A stretch of 64,000 bases of DNA from Acidimicrobiaceae bacterium (GTDB lineage: Bacteria; Actinomycetota; Acidimicrobiia; Acidimicrobiales; Poriferisodalaceae), in assembly GCA_002722565.1 (NCBI GenBank), contig PBMG01000007.1, positions 106,423 to 170,422 on the forward strand, written 5' to 3'. The notes below the pieces were generated by a model. The model was given only the letters and a program-made list of their open reading frames with translations. It searched no databases and had not been told where the DNA came from. The position numbers and the translations under genes are program-made. This document shows positions 57,984 through 64,000 of the stretch, piece by piece. Position 1 is the stretch's first letter; each line of letters begins with the position of its first letter.

Positions 57984-58901
57984 GTGGATAAGAACGAACG
58001 TATATGGAAGCTACTCATGTTTTTGAGGGCCTGCCCAGCTCCTGTGAGCTGGAGCGAAATTGTTCGCGACACGGATCTGTATCTTGATGATGGCCCAAGT
58101 TCGAAGAAGACCTTTGAGCGTGACAAGAAGGATCTGCGCGAATGCGGTATCTCCATACATACGGAAAACATCGGAGGTAACGATGAGTCATCTGGAGGGA
58201 CTCGATATGCGATCCGCGACGCTGATGTTTTCTTGAATATCGACCTTTCTGATAGTGAAAGTGTGGCTATTGAGATGGCAGCGTCAATGGTGCAATTTGA
58301 TGCAGCGTGGGAGATAGACGCTTTAGCCAAGCTGGGTTCGGGGACAATACCCACGGCACCGCCTTTAAGGGCTCAGCTAAGTGCCCCTGATGAGCTGGTA
58401 GCTCTTCATGATGCTGTCGATCGAAATTGCCTTACCAGCTTTGTGTACGCCGGACAGCCCCGCGAGATCGAACCGATTCTGGTGTTTTGGAGACAAGGAA
58501 GCTGGTACGTACATGGATATGAAGACGGGATTGCCAAGAACTTTAAAGTAGAACGATTCCAGAGTTCCGTGAACGTTGGTACGACCGGATCAGCGGGCAA
58601 GCACCCTGCTCCGACACCCGCTGAAGCAATGGCAGAGGATCCGCTGTTACACGGTTCGGAAAGTGTTCTCGTGGCTCAGGTGCTGATTGACCCGTTGCTG
58701 GCTAGGCAGGTGGAACGTGATCGGGGCGGAGTAATTGAGCGGCATGGAGATGGGTCGGTTGTAATTGAAGTTGACGTTCGTAGTCCGGGGGCCTTTCGAT
58801 CATGGCTCTTTGGTATGGGGGACCACGCTGTTGTGTTGAGCCCCCCGGAGATGGTGGATGACATCATCACCTGGCTCAAAGCGGTGGTGAATTCCGAATG
58901 A
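57984..58901 (+). CDS. WYL-domain regulator (PafB-like)
   Basis: A 305-residue protein with an N-terminal winged helix (DKNERIWKLLMFLRACPAPVSWSEIVRDT) and a WYL domain (EIEPILVFWRQGSWYVHGYED). The motif W-Y-V lies in that segment. In actinobacteria PafB/PafC pairs control a DNA-damage response. The GTG at 57984 gives the family-like start VDKNERIWKLL; an ATG at 57939 with GGG upstream is an alternative. The stop overlaps the next gene (ATGA). Confidence 0.82.
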   Translation: MDKNERIWKLLMFLRACPAPVSWSEIVRDTDLYLDDGPSSKKTFERDKKDLRECGISIHTENIGGNDESSGGTRYAIRDADVFLNIDLSDSESVAIEMAASMVQFDAAWEIDALAKLGSGTIPTAPPLRAQLSAPDELVALHDAVDRNCLTSFVYAGQPREIEPILVFWRQGSWYVHGYEDGIAKNFKVERFQSSVNVGTTGSAGKHPAPTPAEAMAEDPLLHGSESVLVAQVLIDPLLARQVERDRGGVIERHGDGSVVIEVDVRSPGAFRSWLFGMGDHAVVLSPPEMVDDIITWLKAVVNSE

Positions 58902-59821
58902 GAAAAAGGCGCACGAATGACGCCCGATTGGCATTGCAATTGGCGATGATGCTTTGGGCTTATGAGCATCAACCCGTCAGCGTCTCGGAGGTTGCTGAGC
59001 ACTTCGGAATTGATCCCGACGATGCATACAGTGAGTTGTATCCGCTTCAAGGGATAGAAGTTGCAGTAAACGAAGAATTCCACAACCTAGGCGTTGTAGT
59101 TGATGACGACGGTGAAATCTTTTTTGATCTGAACCCGTTGTTCGGTCGACCTCGCAGGCTCGAACGAAGCGAAGCTCTTGGCCTTCTCGCCGCAGCCCAT
59201 GCTGCTCTTGGGCTCCCTGGAACCGATGTTGCTGCTCTTGAGACCGCAGTTCAGAAACTTGAACATGCTTTGGGCGTCGGATCTAATGTCGCAATAGATA
59301 TGCAAGATCCCGAATTCTTGAAGGATATTGAACACGCCACAAGAAATCGAGAATGTATCCGGATCGAGTATTACGCCCGGTGGACAGATGAGACTTCGAC
59401 CCGAACAGTGGAACCCTATGAAACCATCAACGTATCCGGAGACTGGTACTTGAGAGCTCACTGCCAACTTCGTGATGAGCATCGAACTTTTCGTATTGAC
59501 CGCATTGAAGATGTTGAATTGACTGGAGAGACGCATGCACGGTCTGACCCAGGCAATGAAGCGTTCACGGGTGGAGAGAAAGCACCAATAGTCACCATCG
59601 AAATGCCAAATAGCTCACGATGGATGATTGAGCCTTTGCAAGCGTCAGTCAAAGACGACGGCAGTAACCTGATAGTTGAAATGCCGGTTTCGAGCACGAT
59701 TTTCCTCGAAAGGTTGATGCTAAGACTCGGCCCAGATGCTCGTGTTGTGAGCCGAGGCTCATTCAGTAGTGTCGCCTCGCTTGCCGCTCAACGATTACTC
59801 AGCCGCTATGAGACGTCCTGA
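58898..59821 (+). CDS. WYL-domain regulator (PafC-like)
   Basis: The partner of the preceding protein, 307 residues: an N-terminal helix-turn-helix-like part (ALQLAMMLWAYEHQPVSVSEVAEHFGIDPDDA) and a WYL domain with VSGDWYLRAHCQLRDEHRTFRIDRIEDVEL. The two genes are translationally coupled. Pairs like this act as a heterodimer in mycobacteria (established for PafBC). Elsewhere pafBC lie near the Pup-proteasome genes; none of those are in this window. Confidence 0.82.
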   Translation: MRKRRTNDARLALQLAMMLWAYEHQPVSVSEVAEHFGIDPDDAYSELYPLQGIEVAVNEEFHNLGVVVDDDGEIFFDLNPLFGRPRRLERSEALGLLAAAHAALGLPGTDVAALETAVQKLEHALGVGSNVAIDMQDPEFLKDIEHATRNRECIRIEYYARWTDETSTRTVEPYETINVSGDWYLRAHCQLRDEHRTFRIDRIEDVELTGETHARSDPGNEAFTGGEKAPIVTIEMPNSSRWMIEPLQASVKDDGSNLIVEMPVSSTIFLERLMLRLGPDARVVSRGSFSSVASLAAQRLLSRYETS

Positions 59822-59841
59822 CAAGAGGCTAAGGTCCGCTG

Positions 59842-60480
59842 ATGCTCCGACTTCGTTCTCGATGCCGTTCTGTGGCAGGTGCAACGATCCGAAGTGTCTC
59901 TAGGTTCTTTAACCGGACCGCGTCGATCGGGCCAAACGACTATCCCGCTCGCCGGTACAAGCATTTCGGACGTGGTTCGATAATTAGCTGGCCCACCGGA
60001 AATATGTACGGAGAGCGTTGGATAAGTATTGGTGAAGACACGATGATTGCTGCTGATGTGACCTTGTCAGCCGGAATGGTGCCCAACCAAGAGATGCTGA
60101 CTGACCCTGTAGTAGTGATTGGAGATAGGTGCTTGATAGGTCGTGGAAGCTCTATCGTCGGCCATTATCGAATCGACATTGGTAACGATGTGTTTACAGG
60201 TATGAATGTCTACATAACTGATCAAAACCATGGCTACGAAGACCCAGAGACCCCAATCGGAATCCAGGACCCGCAAGATGATCCTGTTGTGATAGGCGAT
60301 GGAAGCTGGATTGGGTCCGGAGCTGTTGTGCTGCCCGGAGCTCGAATAGGAAGCAATTGTGTCATTGCAGCCAACTCGGTAGTGCGAGGAGAGTTCGCTT
60401 CGCACTCAGTTATAGCGGGCGTCCCAGGCAAGGTGGTACGGGCTTACGACGGAACAGAATGGAACCGACCACAAAGCTGA
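59842..60480 (+). CDS. Hexapeptide-repeat acyltransferase
   Basis: A 212-residue left-handed beta-helix transferase. Repeats such as VVVIGDRCLIGRGSSIV, DPVVIGDGSWIGSGAVVLPG and IGSNCVIAANSVVRGE show the hexapeptide pattern. The catalytic His is in ITDQNHGYEDP, typical of sugar O- or N-acetyltransferases. Acceptor is unknown. ATG at 59842, 20 bases after the WYL pair. It converges on the endonuclease-family gene. Confidence 0.82.
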   Translation: MLRLRSRCRSVAGATIRSVSRFFNRTASIGPNDYPARRYKHFGRGSIISWPTGNMYGERWISIGEDTMIAADVTLSAGMVPNQEMLTDPVVVIGDRCLIGRGSSIVGHYRIDIGNDVFTGMNVYITDQNHGYEDPETPIGIQDPQDDPVVIGDGSWIGSGAVVLPGARIGSNCVIAANSVVRGEFASHSVIAGVPGKVVRAYDGTEWNRPQS

Positions 60481-61275
60481 CTAGTCCGAAGGACTATCGA
60501 CTAAATCTACGACGACCGCCCAATGATCTGAGGCGGTCACCCCATTAATTGGCTCAACTCCTGCTAATTGTGCTGATTTGACATTCCCCAATGGAGCGGG
60601 GCGGGGCCAAGATACAAAGACATAGTCGAGCCTGCGTTGAGGCCAGGTTGCATCGGCTAGGTAGGGATTTTTCTTATCCCAAGTCCAACCCGGTGTGTCG
60701 TTGCATTGAGGCCAAGCATCAGTCATTGCTAAACCCTCGACAGGGGTAGGCCCCTCTCCAGTGATCATTTGAATTTCAACCGAATTCGGTGTCGCGTTGA
60801 AGTCGCCGGCCAGAATTACTGGATGGCCTTCGGCATCATGTTCAGACCGGACTAAGTCGAAGAGGGCTCTCACTTGCTCTTGTCTTCGTTGGCTTTGGTC
60901 GAACCGGTAATCCAAGTGTGTGCAGATAATTGGTATTCGAAGTTCGTCTCGATCAACGATTGCCGTCAAAGCCCAACGCGTCCCGGGGCCATCAATTGGG
61001 GGAAGCTGAACAGACTCGCTTGAACTGATTGGATCCTTGCTCAAAATTGCATTTCCGAAGGAGTGGCCCTTCCACCACCGTTCGGGCGTTCGCACGTAGT
61101 TCATCCCTAGTGCTTGTGCGAGTTGGTGCGCTTGGTCGGCTCCGTTTTCGGAACTCCAGACTTCCTGCAGGCATACGACATCGGGATTGAGTTTTTTTAA
61201 CGTGTCTAAAATAGCGGGTTGTCGAGATTGCCAATCCCCGAATCGCCACCAAAGGTTCCATGTTATTAAACGCAC
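60481..61275 (-). CDS. Endonuclease/exonuclease/phosphatase family protein
   Basis: DNase I-like metal-dependent phosphodiesterase fold. Motifs: VRLITWNLWWRFGDW (Asn), CLQEVWSSE (Glu), ICTHLDYRFD, AGDFNATPNS (catalytic Asp), LDYVFVSW and ASDHWAVVVDL (catalytic His). Substrate could be DNA, a phospholipid head or another phosphodiester. The frame is open to 61386, overlapping the next gene; the GTG at 61275 is preferred because it begins at the first strand and leaves 36 bases to the divergent gene. Confidence 0.82.
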   Translation of the reverse strand: MRLITWNLWWRFGDWQSRQPAILDTLKKLNPDVVCLQEVWSSENGADQAHQLAQALGMNYVRTPERWWKGHSFGNAILSKDPISSSESVQLPPIDGPGTRWALTAIVDRDELRIPIICTHLDYRFDQSQRRQEQVRALFDLVRSEHDAEGHPVILAGDFNATPNSVEIQMITGEGPTPVEGLAMTDAWPQCNDTPGWTWDKKNPYLADATWPQRRLDYVFVSWPRPAPLGNVKSAQLAGVEPINGVTASDHWAVVVDLVDSPSD

Positions 61276-61311
61276 TTTGTCACCGTATCCGGGTCTTCTA
61301 GTCTTGGACGG

Positions 61312-62865
61312 ATGGATACTGAGAATCTCGACCGATTGAGCCTTCCCGATCTGTTTTCTCGGATTAGCCGAGTCATTGTGTGCCATGAAGATGAGGACAA
61401 AAAAACCTCTTCACAACAAATCCAAGGAGAGGTGGACCGGATTTGTGGTGGCCTCGAGAAATGGGGGATTAAGCCGGGAGACCGGGTTGCTGTATGGCTC
61501 CCGAACGGAGTTCCGTACGTAGAGCTCCTATGGGCGGCTGCTCGACTAGGAATTGTGGTTGTTTCCGTAAATACCAGATTCCGAAGTACCGAAGTAGAAG
61601 ACATCATCGGAAGATCTGGTGCTCGGTTACTAGTCGTAGATCCGTCTTTCTTGGGAATAGATTTCTCAGGAATTCTGTCGCGTATCGATTCGACCAAACT
61701 AGGCGTAGAGGCTGTCGTAAGCCTCGGCGGAACTGTAGAGGGACCCTGGACGACGATCCATTGGGATGAACTGCTCAGAAGTAGTCCTTCGGGTGTTGAC
61801 CGGTCTAGCCCGTCGATACCATGGATCGTTTTCACAACATCAGGCACGACTAGTGCTCCTAAACTCGTTCTGCACCACCAAGGGTCGCCGGCCGAGCATG
61901 CACTTGACTTAGAAAGATGGTTTGGTCAATCCGTCTTAGCCGCTGTACCTCTTTGCGGAGTTTTTGGTTACACAATGTTGTTAGGAGCTATGGGCGCTGG
62001 CTCAGAGCTCGTTACCATGCCCGTTTTCGATGCTTCGGTAGCTGCGTCAGCTATAGAACGTTATGGAGTAACAACCTTTCATGGCTCCGACGAAATGCTT
62101 TTGCGAATCGTCGAATCTGGTCGTGATCTGAGTTCGTTGAATGCTGTGGGTTACGCCCGGTTTGACAACGCGTTGGAAGGAGTGGTGGAAGCTGCGTCTC
62201 AGGTGGGCGTTGATGCGATTGGGTTATATGGCATGAGCGAGGTCCATGCCATTTATTCTCACCGCGATCGAGATAATAAAGAGCGGTCCTCAGTGCCTGG
62301 CGGTACGTTAGTTTCGAGTCGAGCGGAAGCTCGGGTTATTGATCCGAGTACCGGAAATGATGTTCCAGAAGGAACAGAAGGCGAACTTTTACTTAAGGGA
62401 CCTTCACTCTTCGCGGGATATTTAGCTGACGGAGGAACCGAAATCGACATAGCGCTGACCGAGGCTCATTTTGTGGATGGGTGGTTCCGAACAGGAGATC
62501 TGGCGAGGCTCGAAAACAGCGAGACATTTGAGTACTTAGCCAGACTTGGAGATGTTCTTCGGTTGGGTGGTTTTCTAGTGAATCCGGCTGAGATAGAGGA
62601 CTGCCTTTTACAAAACCCGAATGTAGAAGCGGTGCAGGTTGTAGGGATTGACTTACCTGGAGGGACTAAACCAGTGGCCTTCGTAATTAGCCAAAAACCT
62701 ATAAATGAAGATGAGTTACGAATGAAATGCCGAAGTTCGCTAGCGGCTTACAAAGTGCCCGTCAGAATTCTTCAACTCGATGAATTCCCGGTAACTCCTA
62801 GCGCTAACGGGTCAAAGATCCAAAAAGTACGCCTGCGCGAGTTGGCTATGGAGGAAGTCGATTGA
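61312..62865 (+). CDS. AMP-forming acyl-CoA ligase with unusual P-loop
   Basis: ANL family enzyme, 517 residues. Motifs seen are FTTSGTTSAPKLVLHHQG (P-loop, with Ser in place of the usual Gly in TSGTTG), LYGMSEVHA (in place of YGxTE), WFRTGDLARLE, LGDVLRLGGFLVNPAEIED and the end ANGSKIQKVRL with the catalytic lysine. All core residues are present, so it is probably active, but substrate is unknown. ATG at 61312 with GGACGG upstream. Divergent from the endonuclease-family gene. Confidence 0.8.
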   Translation: MDTENLDRLSLPDLFSRISRVIVCHEDEDKKTSSQQIQGEVDRICGGLEKWGIKPGDRVAVWLPNGVPYVELLWAAARLGIVVVSVNTRFRSTEVEDIIGRSGARLLVVDPSFLGIDFSGILSRIDSTKLGVEAVVSLGGTVEGPWTTIHWDELLRSSPSGVDRSSPSIPWIVFTTSGTTSAPKLVLHHQGSPAEHALDLERWFGQSVLAAVPLCGVFGYTMLLGAMGAGSELVTMPVFDASVAASAIERYGVTTFHGSDEMLLRIVESGRDLSSLNAVGYARFDNALEGVVEAASQVGVDAIGLYGMSEVHAIYSHRDRDNKERSSVPGGTLVSSRAEARVIDPSTGNDVPEGTEGELLLKGPSLFAGYLADGGTEIDIALTEAHFVDGWFRTGDLARLENSETFEYLARLGDVLRLGGFLVNPAEIEDCLLQNPNVEAVQVVGIDLPGGTKPVAFVISQKPINEDELRMKCRSSLAAYKVPVRILQLDEFPVTPSANGSKIQKVRLRELAMEEVD

Positions 62866-62982
62866 CTCTGAGCGAATCGGCAGTGACTTCTCAGTGTCCC
62901 ATCATCCCCGTACACTCGCCGACAAGGCTTAGAGGTGAGGTAGCTCACCGACGGTCATGAATGTAGTTAGGGAGCACTTGCG

Positions 62983-64000
62983 GTGACAGAGAGCAGACAA
63001 CGCACTTCAACTTCATCGTTCGGGGTGTCTCGCCGCGAAGGGCATGACTCTTCCGCTTTTTATTCTCGTTTCAGCCCGCCAGACCTGTCTAGCGATGACA
63101 CCGTTAATGCAATTCCAGATTTAGGAGATGGGTGCTTAGAAGGCGACTCTCGAGACATGCATCATATCCCGGACTCCAGTGTCGCCTTAGTAGTAACTTC
63201 GCCGCCGTACTTTGTTGGCAAGGAATACGAGGATTCCATTGCTGCTGATGCTGATGAACGAGTCCCTACTACGTACTTCGAGTATCTCCGAATGCTTGAT
63301 TCAGTATTCGCTGAGTGTGTTCGAGTTATGGAACCGGGCGGACGTATAGCGGTCAACGTTGCGAATCTCGGACGCAAGCCCTATCGAAGTCTGTCAGCCG
63401 ACGTCATCCGCATTCTCGAGGATTTAGGGCTGCTTCTCCGAGGTGAGATTATTTGGCAAAAGAGTCGTGGAAGTAGCGGCTCATGCGCATGGGGTTCTTT
63501 TAGGAGCGCCGCAAACCCTGCGTTGCGGGACACAACTGAACGGATAATAGTTGCTAGCAAGGGCCGCTTCGACAGAGCTAAGTCACCTGCAGCAAGAGCC
63601 GAACTAGGCCTTCCTCATAGAAGTACATTGCCCACTGACGAATTTATGGAGGCGACCCTTGATGTGTGGGATATGCATGCCGAGAGTGCTCGACGAGTGC
63701 GGCATCCCGCACCTTTCCCTGTAGAACTCCCGCGCCGTCTAATCGATCTTTACACCTTCGAAGGAGATGTGGTTCTGGACCCCTTTATGGGTTCGGGGTC
63801 GACGCTTGTAGCCGCTGCTCTCACAGATCGGCGAGGAATTGGGTACGACTTAGACTCGAACTATGTTGATGTCGCTCGCGAGCGAATTAATGCAGCGAAA
63901 GCAAGGGTTTGGGCGCATCGACAGCCCCCCGGGGAACAGCCCCCCTTGCCTGAGATTGCTGAAGCCTTAGCCGACGTGACAGACGCGGAAATAGCCTCTG
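62983..64000 (+). CDS. DNA methyltransferase (probable N4-cytosine, beta class), 3' end outside window
   Basis: GTG at 62983 opens a frame that stays open to the window edge (339 codons). Motif IV is VVTSPPYFVG at about residues 70-79, whose S-P-P-Y form is typical of N4-cytosine methyltransferases. Motif I, VLDPFMGSGSTLVAAA, is at about 265-279, so motifs are in the beta-class order. The segment VWDMHAESARRVRHPAPFP, also typical, precedes motif I. GGGAGC lies eight bases before the start. No restriction gene is visible before the edge. Confidence 0.85.
   Translation, partial: MTESRQRTSTSSFGVSRREGHDSSAFYSRFSPPDLSSDDTVNAIPDLGDGCLEGDSRDMHHIPDSSVALVVTSPPYFVGKEYEDSIAADADERVPTTYFEYLRMLDSVFAECVRVMEPGGRIAVNVANLGRKPYRSLSADVIRILEDLGLLLRGEIIWQKSRGSSGSCAWGSFRSAANPALRDTTERIIVASKGRFDRAKSPAARAELGLPHRSTLPTDEFMEATLDVWDMHAESARRVRHPAPFPVELPRRLIDLYTFEGDVVLDPFMGSGSTLVAAALTDRRGIGYDLDSNYVDVARERINAAKARVWAHRQPPGEQPPLPEIAEALADVTDAEIAS

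Noticed and set aside
61266-61847. Minus-strand open frame of 193 codons opposite the acyl-CoA ligase
   Set aside because: Ser/Arg-rich shadow of a clear ANL gene with no ribosome site.

Overview
The window is a gene-dense chromosomal segment of an actinobacterium. Coding is close to continuous, GC is about 50%, and no stretch longer than 300 bases lacks a gene. The best guess is a member of the Acidimicrobiia or a close relative. That is inferred from the gene content: a TIGR03086-type mycothiol-linked protein, a PafB/PafC-like WYL pair, a PASTA-kinase relative, a MurA with Asp in place of the catalytic Cys, MeaB, DUF4332, and leader peptides that look leaderless. I see no insertion sequence, prophage, CRISPR array or rRNA gene, so this is housekeeping chromosome rather than an island.

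Layout. 1-6918: the F1Fo ATP synthase operon (AtpI-like tail, then atpB-E-F-H-A-G-D-C). 6960-20663: mixed metabolism and information genes on both strands (HisI-like protein, GlpX, J-domain protein, LhgO, enoyl-CoA hydratase, an MFS protein, MurA, MeaB, an SRPBCC-kinase fusion, a methyltransferase, cysteine desulfurase with MnmA, a membrane protein). 20760-28731: DNA ligase LigA, a PASTA pseudokinase, a ferredoxin, and gatCAB. 28747-38687: DUF4332, an anchored sugar-dehydrogenase-like protein, ilvBNC, YqgE, serC, an aminotransferase, and serA. 38713-45065: leuCD, a hydrolase and greA on the minus strand, then leuB-cimA. 45072-54576: three small actinobacterial genes, gltX, tRNA-Gln, a branched-chain amino acid type ABC transporter with two permease pairs, and tRNA-Glu. 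54689-64000: two AMP-forming acyl-CoA ligases, glpD, a WYL regulator pair, an acyltransferase, an endonuclease-phosphatase family protein, and a DNA methyltransferase cut by the window edge.

Functionally the window is rich in branched-chain amino acid metabolism: ilvBNC, leuCD, leuB, cimA and Liv-type transporter genes. Two attenuator-like leaders stand out. In front of ilvBNC a promoter-like pair places the transcript start on a GTG that opens a short peptide ending in Leu-Val-Val-Ser-Thr. A hairpin starting at those codons and a terminator palindrome follow. In front of leuB-cimA a better promoter again places the start on a GTG, which opens an 11-residue peptide ending in four Ile codons, followed by two strong hairpins. 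The second leader suggests that leuB-cimA is an isoleucine operon (citramalate route) sensed through Ile-tRNA. Two proteins look like pseudokinases: a PASTA protein without the DFG Asp, and an SRPBCC-fused aminoglycoside-phosphotransferase-like protein lacking both metal-binding side chains.

The gatCAB genes, gltX and an adjacent tRNA-Gln with a U1-A72 pair fit the indirect route to Gln-tRNA. All functional assignments come from reading motifs by eye; no database search was possible.
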